Below are positions 8,136-18,400 of a stretch of DNA of 64,000 nucleotides, piece by piece. The notes beneath the pieces were generated by a model. The model had not been told where the DNA came from, made no database searches, and worked only from the letters and a program-made list of their open reading frames with translations. The first letter of the stretch is position 1. Each line of letters starts with the position of its first letter. The translations under genes and the position numbers were made by a program. The stretch comes from Pseudomonas sp. ATCC PTA-122608 (lineage in GTDB: Bacteria; Pseudomonadota; Gammaproteobacteria; Pseudomonadales; Pseudomonadaceae): the NCBI RefSeq assembly GCF_001952855.1, contig NZ_LPNO01000002.1, forward strand, positions 192,966 through 256,965, in the 5' to 3' direction.

Positions 8136-9344
8136 ATGCAGCCTCCTGCCAGATACCTCGTGCCCCTTGCCGCCTCCCTTTGCGCCACCCTCGCCTGCGC
8201 CGACAGCCACGACCCGCTGCTCGCCAAGCGCGTGGATGCGGTGGTCGACAGCGCCATTGCCGACAATCGCCTGGTGGGCACCGTGGTGCTGGTGCTGCGG
8301 GACGGGCAGCTGGTTTATCACCGTGCTGCCGGCCTGGCGGACCGCGAAGCCGGGCGCCCGATGACAGAGGACACGATCTTTCGCCTGGCATCGGTGACCA
8401 AACCGCTGGTCTCCGCCGCCGCGATGCACCTGGTGGAACAAGGTCGCTTGGGCCTGGACGATCCGGTCAGCCGCTGGCTTCCCGACTTCAATCCCAAGCT
8501 GGCGGATGGCACTACCCCGGTGATCACCGTCAGCCAGTTGCTTAACCACACCGCTGGCCTGAGCTATGGATTCCTGGAAAGTACACGAGGCCCCTACCGT
8601 ACCGCCGGGGTTTCCGATGGTTTGGGCGAGCCCGAGATCAGCTTTGCCGAGAATCTGAAGCGCATCGCCAGCGTGCCCCTGAGTTACCCACCGGGCAAGG
8701 GCTGGCAGTACTCGATGGCCACCGATGTGCTGGGCGCGGTACTGGAAAAGGCGTCAGGCCAGAGCCTGCCGGTATTGGTCCGCGAGTCAGTGACCGGACC
8801 GCTCGGGCTAATCGATACCGAGTTTTCGGTGACGGATATCAAACGCCTCTCTGCGGCGTATCAGGACGGATCACCGCAGCCGCTGCGCATGGTCGACAAG
8901 GCCACCATCACCTCGGGCAACAGCACTGCGCTGTTTGATGTGCGGCGAATTCTCGATCCGCATGCCTACCCTTCCGGCGGCGCCGGCATGGCCGGGACGG
9001 CAGGTGATGTTGCGCGGTTCCTGGAAACCATTCGCCAGGGCGGCGCACCGATACTGTCTGCACAAAGCGTGCAGTTGATGGTCACCGATCACGTCGGCGC
9101 CAAGGTGCAAACCCAGGACCCGGGTTGGGGCTTCGGTTATGGCTGGGCCGTGCTGAATGCCCCCGCGCTGACCGGCACACCGCAATCCCGGGGCACCTTC
9201 GAATGGGGCGGCGCCTACGGTCACAGCTGGTTCGTCGACCCGCTGCAAAAGCTCACGGTGGTTGCACTGACCAATACGGCTTATGAAGGCATGTCCGGTC
9301 TGTTCACCCACCAACTGCGGGATGCGGTGTATCCGCCGCAGTGA
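8136..9344 (+). CDS. Exported serine hydrolase, class C beta-lactamase fold
   Basis: Predicted 402-residue protein of the beta-lactamase/family VIII esterase group. A signal peptide (about 1-22, cleavage near LACA-DS) points to the periplasm. The nucleophile and base are S86 and K89 in SVTK, and the tyrosine motif is YSMATDVLG (about 191). A GAYGHSWFVDP segment near the end takes the place of the KTG box. The GAYGHSW form suggests an esterase or peptidase rather than a true beta-lactamase. The ribosome site is weak. The 3' end overlaps the convergent helicase gene by 41 bp. Confidence 0.87.
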   Translation: MQPPARYLVPLAASLCATLACADSHDPLLAKRVDAVVDSAIADNRLVGTVVLVLRDGQLVYHRAAGLADREAGRPMTEDTIFRLASVTKPLVSAAAMHLVEQGRLGLDDPVSRWLPDFNPKLADGTTPVITVSQLLNHTAGLSYGFLESTRGPYRTAGVSDGLGEPEISFAENLKRIASVPLSYPPGKGWQYSMATDVLGAVLEKASGQSLPVLVRESVTGPLGLIDTEFSVTDIKRLSAAYQDGSPQPLRMVDKATITSGNSTALFDVRRILDPHAYPSGGAGMAGTAGDVARFLETIRQGGAPILSAQSVQLMVTDHVGAKVQTQDPGWGFGYGWAVLNAPALTGTPQSRGTFEWGGAYGHSWFVDPLQKLTVVALTNTAYEGMSGLFTHQLRDAVYPPQ

Positions 9345-11592
9345 TCGACCACCAGCGCGGCAACAGCTGCCGCACCCGTGCCTCGCCAAAACGGTCATCG
9401 ATCAGCATCACCACGCCCCGGTCCTGCTGGCTGCGAATCACCCGCCCCGCGGCCTGAACTACCTTCTGGATACCCGGGTACAAATAGGTGTAGTCGTAAC
9501 CGGCACCGAAAATCGCGCCCATCCGCAGTTTGAGCTGCTCATTCACCGGGTTCAGTTGCGCCAGGCCCAGGGTGGCGATAAACGCGCCGATCAGCCGGCT
9601 TCCCGGCAGGTCGATGCCTTCGCCGAATGCGCCGCCCAGCACGGCAAAACCGATGCCCTGGCTGTGCTGGGTGAACTGCTCGAGAAACGCCTGTCGTTCG
9701 GCCTCGGGCATGCCCCGGGACTGCTGCCACAGCGGAATATGCGGGTGTCGCTCAGCGAGCAATTGCGCCACTTGCTGCAAGTAATCGAAGCTGCTGAAGA
9801 ACGCCAGGTAGTTGCCCGGCTGCTGCGCAAACTGCCCAGCGATCAGCTCGACGATAGGTTCCAGGGACGCCTGGCGATGCACAAACCGGGTGGAGATCCG
9901 GTCGACGATATGCACCTGCAACTGCTCGGCCTTGAACGGCGATTCCACATCGACCCACGCGGTGTCGGGCGGCATTCCCAGTAAGTCCGCGTAGTAATGC
10001 CGTGGGCTCAAGGTCGCGGAAAACAGCACGCTGCTGCGGGCCGCCGTCAGCCGGGGCCGAATGAATTCGGCAGGCACCACGTTGCGCAGGCACAGGTTCG
10101 ATGCGCTGCGTTTGCCACTGAGCTCGCGTTTGCTGATGTCGAAGATGAAGTGTTCGTTGAACAGCTCGGCGACCTTGGCAAACTGCAAGGCCTCGAAATA
10201 GAACGCCTGCAGCTCACCATTGAGCGCTTCGGGATGTTCGTTGAAATATTCGCCCATGGCGCTGGTGCACAGGCTCAGCGCGTGCAGCAGTTTGTCGGGC
10301 TTTTGCGCGTACGCCTGATACGGCGCGACTTGTTCCTTGTGCAGGGCGTTCCACTCACGATTCAGGCGTTGCAGGGACTTTTTCAGCGGCTCGGGCGCAA
10401 TCTCCCGCAGGGTCTTGAGCGTGTACTGGTCGAGGGCCGCGCTGTACATCGAACGGCCGCGCTCCACCAGGTTATGGGCTTCGTCCACCAGCACCGCGAT
10501 CCGCCACTGGTTGAGCTGCGCCAAGCCGAACAGCATCGCGCCAAAATCAAAGTAATAGTTGTAGTCGGCGACCACCACGTCGGTCCAGCGCGCCATTTCC
10601 TGGCTGAGGTAATAGGGGCAGACGTCATGGGCCAGGGCGACTTCCCGCAGGTTGCGCTGGTCGAGCAGGCGCACCTTGGATGCGGCTTCACGGGCAGCCG
10701 GCAAGCGGTCATAAAAACCCTTGGCCAGTGGGCACGAGTCGCCGTGACAGGCTTTGTCGAGATGCTCGCAGGCCTTGACCCGCGCCACCAGTTCCAGCAC
10801 CCGCAGCGGCAAGTCCGGGCTGCTGTCGTACAGCACTTGCGCGGCGTCCAGCGCCAATTTGCGGCCCGGGGTCTTGGCCGTGAGGAAGAACACCTTGTCC
10901 AGTTGCTGGGGCGCCAGGGCCTTGAGCATCGGGAAAATCGTGCCAACGGTCTTGCCGATACCGGTGGGCGCCTGGGCCATCAGGCAGCGGCCGGTGCTGA
11001 CGGCCTTGTAGACGGTTTCCGCGAGGGAACGCTGGCCGGGGCGAAACGCTGCATGAGGAAAGCCCAGGGCCGTTGCCGCCGCGTTGCGGGCTTCGCGCTG
11101 GTGCATTTCCTGTTCGGCCCAGCCGAGGAACAGTGTGCATTGCTGGTTGAAGAAATCCTGCAGCTCAGCAGCCTGAAAGCGTTGGCTAAGCAGCGTTTCG
11201 TGCTCGCCAACAATGTCGAAATACACCAGCGCCAGGACAATCTCCGACAACCCGAGTTTCTGGCACATCAACCAGCCGTAGACCTTGACCTGGGCCCAGT
11301 GCAGTTGCCGATGGTTGGCCGGCTGCTTGTCGAGGTCGCCACGATAGGTTTTCACCTCTTCCAGCTGGTTGCGGTCCGGGTCGTAGCCATCCGCCCTGCC
11401 CCGCACTTTCAACTGCTGGTATTCACCTTCCAGCGCGACTTCATTCTGGTAGTGGGCGCTGCGCCGCGAAGCCACCGTGCGGTGGCCGACGATCCCTTCC
11501 TGGGCGCTGGGAGACGGGGTAAAACGCAGGTCGAGGTCGCCGACCTTGGCTGTGAATTCACACAGCGCACGCACCGCGACGCTGTAGCTCAA
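9304..11592 (-). CDS. Fe-S (XPD/DinG-like) helicase with N-terminal nuclease motifs
   Basis: Predicted 762-residue superfamily 2 DNA helicase. The N-terminal 170 residues carry the RecB/Cas4-type pattern: GRADG (about 65), EVKTY (about 79-83) and QVKVYGWLM (about 101). Walker A is APTGIGKT (208-215). Four cysteines (275, 282, 287, 325) between Walker A and the DEAH box (370-373) match an XPD-like 4Fe-4S cluster. QAAGRVIRS near 713 is motif VI. I start it at TTG 11592, which overlaps the stop of the upstream FAN1-like gene by four bases (TTGA); the alternative ATG at 11622 is less likely. The pair is probably a DNA repair operon. Helicase assignment is firm; nuclease activity is inferred from motifs. 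Confidence 0.9.
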   Translation of the reverse strand: MSYSVAVRALCEFTAKVGDLDLRFTPSPSAQEGIVGHRTVASRRSAHYQNEVALEGEYQQLKVRGRADGYDPDRNQLEEVKTYRGDLDKQPANHRQLHWAQVKVYGWLMCQKLGLSEIVLALVYFDIVGEHETLLSQRFQAAELQDFFNQQCTLFLGWAEQEMHQREARNAAATALGFPHAAFRPGQRSLAETVYKAVSTGRCLMAQAPTGIGKTVGTIFPMLKALAPQQLDKVFFLTAKTPGRKLALDAAQVLYDSSPDLPLRVLELVARVKACEHLDKACHGDSCPLAKGFYDRLPAAREAASKVRLLDQRNLREVALAHDVCPYYLSQEMARWTDVVVADYNYYFDFGAMLFGLAQLNQWRIAVLVDEAHNLVERGRSMYSAALDQYTLKTLREIAPEPLKKSLQRLNREWNALHKEQVAPYQAYAQKPDKLLHALSLCTSAMGEYFNEHPEALNGELQAFYFEALQFAKVAELFNEHFIFDISKRELSGKRSASNLCLRNVVPAEFIRPRLTAARSSVLFSATLSPRHYYADLLGMPPDTAWVDVESPFKAEQLQVHIVDRISTRFVHRQASLEPIVELIAGQFAQQPGNYLAFFSSFDYLQQVAQLLAERHPHIPLWQQSRGMPEAERQAFLEQFTQHSQGIGFAVLGGAFGEGIDLPGSRLIGAFIATLGLAQLNPVNEQLKLRMGAIFGAGYDYTYLYPGIQKVVQAAGRVIRSQQDRGVVMLIDDRFGEARVRQLLPRWWSITAADTPHPAVGG

Positions 11593-13238
11593 GCCGCCTG
11601 CTCCGTCCAGCGCACATAACACACGGTCACGGGCATCTGGTGTTCGCCGCAGAACTCCAGCCAGCGCAGCTGGTTGTCTTGCAGGCGATCGCCGGGGCCT
11701 TTGACTTCGATCATGCGGTAGGTTTTTTCCTCAGGCCAGAACTGGATCAGGTCGGGCATGCCGGCGCGGTTGGCGCGGATATCCAGCAACAAGCGCTCGA
11801 ACCAATGGCGCAGGTGTGCGGCGGGCAGGCAGTCGAGGGCCTGGTCGAGCAGTTCTTCGCTGAGTACGTTCCAGAACACGAAGGGCGACTGAATACCCCA
11901 TTTGTCCACGTACCGCTGGCGGATGGTGCGCTTGTAGCGCTCATCGCCCAGTTGATCCAGGCACTCGGCAAACAGCTCGGCGCGCCGCTGATGAAAGTCT
12001 TCGCTGTGCAGGTCCACGGGGCCGCGCTGGAACGGGTGGAAAAACGACCCCGGCAACGGCGCGAAAATCGCCGGCCAGCACAGCAGTCCAAACAACGAAT
12101 TGATCAGCGTGTTCTCGACGTAATGCACCGGCGCACCGTGGTCGCTCAAGTGGGCCTGCACGCAATACTCCACCGACATCAGCGGGTCCGGGGCCGGCAG
12201 CTCAAGGTCCAGGCGCACGATAGCCCGGGGTTTTACCTTGGGCATCGCCGGCTCGCCAAGTTTGCGCCGCAGCCTGGGTATCACACGCAACAGGTGCTGC
12301 TGCTCGGCTGCGCTCTCCGGAGCCAGCTGTGCTTCACGGGCCAGGCGCATCGCCTGGGCGAAGTTTTCCTGGCGCTCCAGCACCCGGATCAGGCGTGCGC
12401 GTGCGCCGGGATAGGTGCAGCCTCGGTAGATCGCCTCGGCAATGGCAAGCTCGGCGCTGCGCTCGCAGTACTGGCCCACTTGGAACAATAGCTTGGCCCG
12501 ACGTTTTTCCAGCCAGGGGTTATCGGTGTGCAGAGTAGCGATTTGTTCCAGCACGGCATCCAGTGCCTCGCCCGCTTCAAAAGCCTGTTGGCACTGGTGC
12601 AGAAACAGAAAGCCGTGCACGTCGTCACGGCTGCGCAATCCACGGGATTCGGCGCAGAACTCGACCTTTTCGTAAGTAAAAATCCCCAGGTCCGCCAGCA
12701 CAAACTCCGACCAGTCCTGATAGAGATTGCCGAAAAACATCAGCCGCAGGCGGTCGCACAGGTCCATCACGGTGAGGCTGTAAAGCTGATCGGCCAGGTC
12801 CGGGCACCAGTGCTGGAAGTGACGCGGTTCACAAAACTGCGTTGACAGCGACTCCAGCCAATCTGCCTTTTTGGCCCTGGGTTGCTCGATCCAGGGTTTG
12901 AACGCCGCCAGAATTTCCGCCTTCTGCAACAGGCCAAACAGCTCGCCAAACGACAACAGGCATTGATCCGTCACCCAACCCTGCTCCAGCAACGGCAGCA
13001 CCGCCTCGTGCACCGCGCCGATTTCGACATAATTGAGCTTGCCTGCCCGGAAATGCTCGCCCTTGCGCATCACCATGCGCACCAGCAAGGCCTGGGACGG
13101 CTGGGGCAAGCTGTCAAATTGCTGAATGAAATGCTCTTCGTCCGGGGCCAGTAAATCGGCATACCGCTGCCCCAGCCAATCGAGTACTTGGCGGAAGTTA
13201 TGCAGGTAATAGAGCGGGTCTTCAAGGGGATTGGACAT
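11589..13238 (-). CDS. FAN1-type VRR-NUC structure-specific nuclease
   Basis: Predicted 549-residue nuclease. The C-terminus holds the PD-(D/E)XK VRR-NUC domain: D496 in GMPDLI, then E511 and K513 in IEVKGPGD. The 15 and 2 residue spacing is the same as in Pseudomonas aeruginosa FAN1 as I recall it. The N-terminal half is helical with TPR-like stretches, as in that family. FAN1 cuts 5'-flap DNA and acts in interstrand crosslink repair. ATG 13238 (MSNPLEDP) is preferred over a GTG seven codons upstream. The stop overlaps the TTG start of the helicase, so the two proteins are probably made together. Confidence 0.88.
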   Translation of the reverse strand: MSNPLEDPLYYLHNFRQVLDWLGQRYADLLAPDEEHFIQQFDSLPQPSQALLVRMVMRKGEHFRAGKLNYVEIGAVHEAVLPLLEQGWVTDQCLLSFGELFGLLQKAEILAAFKPWIEQPRAKKADWLESLSTQFCEPRHFQHWCPDLADQLYSLTVMDLCDRLRLMFFGNLYQDWSEFVLADLGIFTYEKVEFCAESRGLRSRDDVHGFLFLHQCQQAFEAGEALDAVLEQIATLHTDNPWLEKRRAKLLFQVGQYCERSAELAIAEAIYRGCTYPGARARLIRVLERQENFAQAMRLAREAQLAPESAAEQQHLLRVIPRLRRKLGEPAMPKVKPRAIVRLDLELPAPDPLMSVEYCVQAHLSDHGAPVHYVENTLINSLFGLLCWPAIFAPLPGSFFHPFQRGPVDLHSEDFHQRRAELFAECLDQLGDERYKRTIRQRYVDKWGIQSPFVFWNVLSEELLDQALDCLPAAHLRHWFERLLLDIRANRAGMPDLIQFWPEEKTYRMIEVKGPGDRLQDNQLRWLEFCGEHQMPVTVCYVRWTEQAA

Positions 13239-13426
13239 GTCAGGCACGGGATCAAACACTGGTTATGCATACAGAGTGCCGTCCCTGGCCGGCTGTTGCA
13301 ATCAGTAATAGATCAAAGGCACACGCAACTTTTTGCGTAATAATGATCAGATGGCTGTCAGCCACATAAAATATGTTTCCCCCGACCGCTCAGGCGCGGG
13401 GTTTTCGAAGGATCAAGGTAAGGGTT

Positions 13427-13651
13427 ATGAGCATGAAGAATTTGGGTCTGGCGGTGGGTATGTTCACGTTGCTGGCATTGGCCGGTTGCTCCACACAGAC
13501 CGTGGTGACCTTGCAGAACGGTACCCAATATTTGACCAAGGACGTGCCCAACGCGAAAACGGCCGATGGTTTCTACGAATTCACCGACATCGCCGGCAAG
13601 CGTATTCGCGTCAAGGCCGATGACGTCGCGACCGTTATGAAGGAGAAATAA
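13427..13651 (+). CDS. YgdI/YgdR-like small lipoprotein
   Basis: Predicted 74-residue outer-envelope lipoprotein of the DUF903 group. The lipobox LAGC ends at C21, followed by a compact SH3-like beta domain (VVTLQNGTQYLTKD, then GFYEFTDIAGKRIRVKADDV). ATG 13427 follows a purine-rich stretch (AAGGTAAGGG); ATG 13433 is the alternative. It is a single gene with its own terminator. The family is of unknown function, and some members respond to envelope stress. Confidence 0.9.
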   Translation: MSMKNLGLAVGMFTLLALAGCSTQTVVTLQNGTQYLTKDVPNAKTADGFYEFTDIAGKRIRVKADDVATVMKEK

Positions 13652-13654
13652 AAA

Positions 13655-13684
13655 GTGGGAGCCAATTGGCTCCCACCTTTCTTT
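13655..13684 (+). terminator. Intrinsic terminator
   Basis: GTGGGAGCCAA and TTGGCTCCCAC form a perfect 11-bp stem with no loop bases to spare, starting four bases after the lipoprotein stop and followed by CTTTCTTT. Confidence 0.85.
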
Positions 13685-13698
13685 GCAATGCACTGCCC

Positions 13699-13796
13699 TG
13701 TGGGAGCCGGGCTTGCCCGCGATGCAGGCAACTCGGTCTGCCAGGTACACTGTAGCGATCCCATCGCAGCCTCGCCAAGGCTCGACAGCTCCCACA
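13699..13796. repeat. REP pair
   Basis: Inverted outer arms TGTGGGAGC / GCTCCCACA type. The right half contains CGCAGCCTCGCCAAGGCTCG followed by ACAGCT, close to the REP copies that flank the RAYT transposase gene at 32.2 kb. It lies just past the 3' end of tliA. Confidence 0.75.
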
Positions 13797-13809
13797 GAAG
13801 CAGCGCTAC

Positions 13810-15240
13810 TTAGCTGATGGAAATGCCATCGCCCCCAACCCCGGCTAATCCAACTCCGACCAGCGTCACCGAATCCGCGCCAAAACTCAGCACCGTATCG
13901 CCCCCCACCACCTTGGCATGGTCACGCCAGTCCGCACTGCCCTCCACGTCCCGGAACACCAGCTTGTCGGTAGACTGGTAACCGATCACCCGGTCCTGCC
14001 CAAACTGCCCGCCGAACAGAAAGGTGTTATGCCCACTGTTGTCGCGGATCGTGTCATTGCCCTTGCCGCCTTCAATAAAGTCCACACCCTTGCCACCCTG
14101 AATCAGGTCATTACCGTCGCTGCCAATGATGAACGTGTTGCCCTTGTGGGGCTCGGCGTTGCGGTTGAGGTCCTGCACCCAGGTATTGGCCCGTGCCGGG
14201 TCCGACAGGTTGGCCACGATAATCGTCGAGTCCCGGCTGGTCAGGTCGTAGAACTTCGAGTCCAGGACACGGGTCAAGCCATCGCCATAGCCAGTGGGCA
14301 AGTGAGAAAGCCAGGTGGGGACATTGACGATGGAAAACGGCAGGACATTCCACAGTGTCGACGCGTAGTGATCGTTGAAGCTGACGATATTGTCGGTGGT
14401 CGACTCATGAGGCTTGTCGTGCACGCCCAGGGACGAGAAGTTGAACGACGAGCCGTCCAGCGCGCGAAACACCGGGTCGTTTTCATAACCGATGTTCAGC
14501 ACCTTGTCGCCGCTGCTTTGGGTTGGCGAGGCATACGCCACATAGTTGGAGTCCTTGTAGAACCCCGACCATTTATTACCGCTCAAATCCGCCATGCTGT
14601 TGACCGCCAGGCCACCCAGGCTATGACCGCTGACCACCACGTCCTTGCCCGTCAAGCCATGACTGCCGGCATACGCCGCGACATCCTTGAGCAAGGTGCC
14701 AAAGGCTTCGCCCGCGTAGTTTTTCGCATAATCCTTGGGCCCCAGCGCTGCCAGCAAATCACTGACCAAATCGCCAATGGAGTCGGTGATCAAGGTTTCC
14801 CGAGGCCCCGAAGTCCCGCGAAAACCAATGCCGATTTCCAGCAGTTTGCCGTCGCCATCGTACTTGCCCAGCACCTCCACCTGCGCGGTGGTGTAGCCGG
14901 CCTTTTCACCGAAGAACGTGCCCCGGGCATCCACCTTGCCGCCATAGCCCAGGGTACTGGCGCTGATGGGCGTCCAGCCGGCCTTGTTGACCGCTTCGAG
15001 GGCTGCCTTTTCCGAGTCCGGGTTCCAGGGAATTCCCGGAATTACCCCTTGGGAATCTGTACTGCCCAGCAGTGCACCCACCAGGGTTGCCGGCAGCCCC
15101 AGGCCAAAGCCGTTGTGCTGATACCCCACGGCAAAGCCGTTATCCAGGTTGTGATAAGAGTACAAGGTGATCGCCATGGCATCGGCGAACAACGCTTTGG
15201 AGCCCTCGGTCCCGAGGTTTTTATAGTCGAAAACACCCAT
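13810..15240 (-). CDS. tliA: Extracellular RTX lipase TliA (LipA)
   Basis: Predicted 476-residue secreted triacylglycerol lipase of family I.3, the exact length of the known P. fluorescens enzyme. The catalytic triad is S207 (GHSLGG), D255 and H313. Glycine-rich calcium-binding RTX nonapeptides lie at about 373-410 (GGKGNDTI type). There is no N-terminal signal peptide, as expected of a type I substrate; the C-terminal end carries the export signal recognised by the AprDEF exporter encoded upstream in the same cluster. ATG 15240 (MGVFDYKN) has GAGAGG upstream. It is the last gene of the block, separated from the autotransporter protease by a REP pair. Confidence 0.97.
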   Translation of the reverse strand: MGVFDYKNLGTEGSKALFADAMAITLYSYHNLDNGFAVGYQHNGFGLGLPATLVGALLGSTDSQGVIPGIPWNPDSEKAALEAVNKAGWTPISASTLGYGGKVDARGTFFGEKAGYTTAQVEVLGKYDGDGKLLEIGIGFRGTSGPRETLITDSIGDLVSDLLAALGPKDYAKNYAGEAFGTLLKDVAAYAGSHGLTGKDVVVSGHSLGGLAVNSMADLSGNKWSGFYKDSNYVAYASPTQSSGDKVLNIGYENDPVFRALDGSSFNFSSLGVHDKPHESTTDNIVSFNDHYASTLWNVLPFSIVNVPTWLSHLPTGYGDGLTRVLDSKFYDLTSRDSTIIVANLSDPARANTWVQDLNRNAEPHKGNTFIIGSDGNDLIQGGKGVDFIEGGKGNDTIRDNSGHNTFLFGGQFGQDRVIGYQSTDKLVFRDVEGSADWRDHAKVVGGDTVLSFGADSVTLVGVGLAGVGGDGISIS

Positions 15241-15313
15241 GGTATTGCCTCTCTTTTGTTGGAATTGTCGAGAAAGCCAAATCTGCACAAATGGACGATT
15301 GGAACCGGATCAA

Positions 15314-15403
15314 TGTGGGAGCGGGCTTGCTCGCGAAAGCGGTGGTTCAGTCAACCCATCCACCGACTGGCACACCGCCTTCGCGAGCAAGCCCGCTCCC
15401 ACA
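15314..15403. repeat. REP pair between protease and lipase genes
   Basis: TGTGGGAGCGGGCTTGCTCG and its complement enclose a spacer of about 40 bases. It lies between the autotransporter stop (15420) and the tliA start (15240), where it could lower or separate lipase transcription. Confidence 0.85.
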
Positions 15404-15419
15404 TTTCGAACTGCAGTGT

Positions 15420-18400
15420 TTAGAAAGCCCAGTCCAGGCTCAAACCCACCCCATGGACTTTCTCTTTGCTGGCCAGCAGGCCGTTGTAATCCAGGTTCAC
15501 CTTCGCATCCTTGCTCAGCGCCAGACTCACCCGCGCGCCCACCAATGCCGCATCACGCACCATCGACGAACTCTCCACCGAGAACGACGTACCGCCCGAC
15601 GCAAACGCCAGGTGCCGCTCGGAATCGACGCTGCTCAGGTTGTGCTGCCAGCCCAGGGTGCCGGAAAGCTCCAGTTGCTGATGGTCGTTGATATTCAAGG
15701 TTTTCAGCGCTCGAGCACCCAGGGTACTCAACACAACATCGCGGCTGTCATCCCGGCCCTTCAAGGCCGCCGCATCGCCCTTCTCGGTAAACCCATCGGC
15801 GTCCAGATGCACATACGCCAGGTTGGCGAACGGTTCCAGGGCCAGGGGTTGCAGGTTCAAGCGATAGGCCGCTTCGGTAAACACCTGGGTGCTGCGGGCA
15901 TCCACCTTGGCTTTCTGTTTGCCAGCGACTTCACCGTATTGCAGCTCGCGTTTCACATCGGCGCGGTGCCAGCTGTAGGTCGCCCCGCCGCTCAAACGCA
16001 AGGCACCGATCTCGTGCCCGGCATAGGCACCCAAGTGATAGCTGTCTACCGACGCCCGGGAATGGGTGTCGCTGCCCATGTTCAGTGACGTGTCGCTGTA
16101 CCCCGCTACCAGGCCCACACGAGTGTCGTCATCCAGCGCGCCGTCCACACCCGCCAGCATGCCGCCGATGGAGGTGGTGTAGCCCGCCGTATCACTGCCG
16201 CTGTTGGTCTTGCCCCAGGCGCCCAGCGCCTTGACCCAGACGTTGCCACGGCTGTCGACGGTCTGGCTCGATGCGCCCATTTCCCCTTGCTGCAAACGCT
16301 CGCCCACGGCTTCGCGCAGGTAGCGGTTGTCATTGACCAATGCGGTTTCCAGCGCCGGGTAGATTTCCCCGGACAACTGCTGGAACGCACCTTGGGCCGA
16401 GGCCGCATTCGGCGCCAGCAACAGGCTTTCATAGACGGCGTTGCCCGCACCCAATTGCTCGGCGGCGGCTGCCACCGAACGTTGGTTCGGGGTGGCGGCC
16501 ACACTGGCAAAGGTGTTGGCGTTGCGCCCCACATCCAGTTGCACGCCGTTGGCGGCGTAGTTCAAGGTGCCGCCGATAAACAGGTAGTCAGGCAGTACCG
16601 AACCGAAGCTGCCGGTGATCCCGCCTGCGGCCTGCAGGATGTTGTATTGGCGACCGATCAGGCTTTCGGCCTGGGTCTGGGTCAGCAGCGTCGGGCTGTT
16701 TTCCAGGGCCAGGGTCACCGTGCCGCCGCTGAGGGTGGCCTTGCCACCGGCGACGATGCGGTCACTGCTGGTTTCCGACAGTTCCACCGCGTAAGTGGAG
16801 CCCGCCGCAAAGCTCACGTCGCCGGCCACGTTCAGCGTGCCGATGGAGTTACCCGGCGCCACGGTACCGCCGCTGTTCGCCGTCAGCGAACCAATGCGTC
16901 CGGAACCGCCCACTACACCGCTGTTGCTGACGGTGACGTCGGAGGTGATCGAGCCATTGATTGCCAGCAACCCCTGGTTGACCAGGGTCGGGCCACTGTA
17001 GGTGTTGGTGCCGGTCAGCACCAATGCACCAATCCCCTGCTTGGTCAGGCCGCCGTGCCCGGAGATGTCGTTGCTCCATACATCCAGGCCGCAATGCACG
17101 TCGGTGCAAATGCGCTGGGTCGGTTTGCCGGCATCCACCACGGCGCCAATCCCTGGCAGGTCCGCGACGAATTGACCGGAGCCGTAGGCACCGTCGATAC
17201 GAAACTCGGCCGGGATATCCTCAGCCGTCACAAACATCCCCGGGCCGTTGATCGCCTTGCCCAGGTTGATCATGCCCCAGCCGTACAGCGAGTCGATGCC
17301 CGGTGCGCCGAGGTCGGTCGCGGTGGTTTTCAGCAGCGTGGAAATCTGGTCGCCACTCATGTACGGGAAGCGCTCCATCAACACCGCCGCACTGCCCGCC
17401 ACATGGGGCGCGGCCATGGAGGTGCCGTTGAAGTTGGCGTAGTCGGTGGTCAGGTTTTCCAGGGTGGTGCCGTTGATCACCGAGCTGTAGATCTTGGTCC
17501 CGGGCGCCGCCACGCAAAAGCTGGCGGCATAACCGCAACGTGAAGAGAAGGTGCTGATCACGTACGGATCGGAACTGGCGGTGTCGGGGTTCTGTTGCAA
17601 CGCCGCCACCGACAGCCAGTTGGGTGCAATCTCCGGCACGAAGTACGCCAGGCCCGAGATCGCATCCGGGTTGTTGCGGTTGTAGTCGTTGCCGGCGGCA
17701 AAGATCGTCAACACGCCGCTGCGGGCCGCATCGATGGCGCCTTGATAAGCGCCGCCGGCGATGGTGCCAAGGATCGGCCGGATGTTATTGAACTGCGCCT
17801 GGGCTTCATTGACCGTGAAGTTGGGAAACGCCGGATCGCGCCCGCCCTTGGCGTACTGGTCACCGATACCGATGCCCCAGCTGTTGTTGATGATGCGTGC
17901 ACCGCTGGCCACCAGCGCGTCCCAACCGGCTTTGTACACCGCGCCGTCGTTGCCCAGGATGATCCCGTCTTCGGGGCCCGGGTCACCGTTTTCGGCGCTG
18001 ATGATCTGCGCATCGAACGCCACGCCATGCATCGGCCCGCCGTCGCGGTTACCGGCGGCAATCCCGCCCACGTGGGTGCCGTGATTGCCGAGTTTGCCGT
18101 TGGAGCCCAGGGAGGGCGTGCCGTCATAGCGAAACGCATCCCCGGCCTTCACCGGGATGTACGGGTCGGTGTATTGGCGAATGCCTTCGGTCACGATCGT
18201 GACCACTTTGCCGGGGCTGGCGAATTCCGGATGCTGGGCATACACCGGCTGATCGAAGATCCCCAGCTTGACGCCCTTGCCGGTGTAGCCGGCGGCGTAA
18301 GCAGCGTCTGCATGCACCGCGCCCAGGCCCCAATCGGCCTTGAACTCATTGCTGCGCCAGCTGGCAGCATCCCCCAGTTTTCCGCTTTCCACGTAGGGTG

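Noticed and set aside
8136..9344. Class C beta-lactamase (resistance gene)
   Set aside because: It lacks a KTG box and has GAYGHSW instead, which suits esterase- or peptidase-like members better.
9997..11619. Long plus-strand open frame of 540 codons opposite the Fe-S helicase
   Set aside because: It lies fully antisense to a protein with clear helicase motifs, has no ribosome site and a low-complexity composition typical of GC-rich mirror frames.
16287..17543. Plus-strand open frame opposite the autotransporter protease
   Set aside because: Antisense to the passenger repeats; glycine- and histidine-rich shadow.
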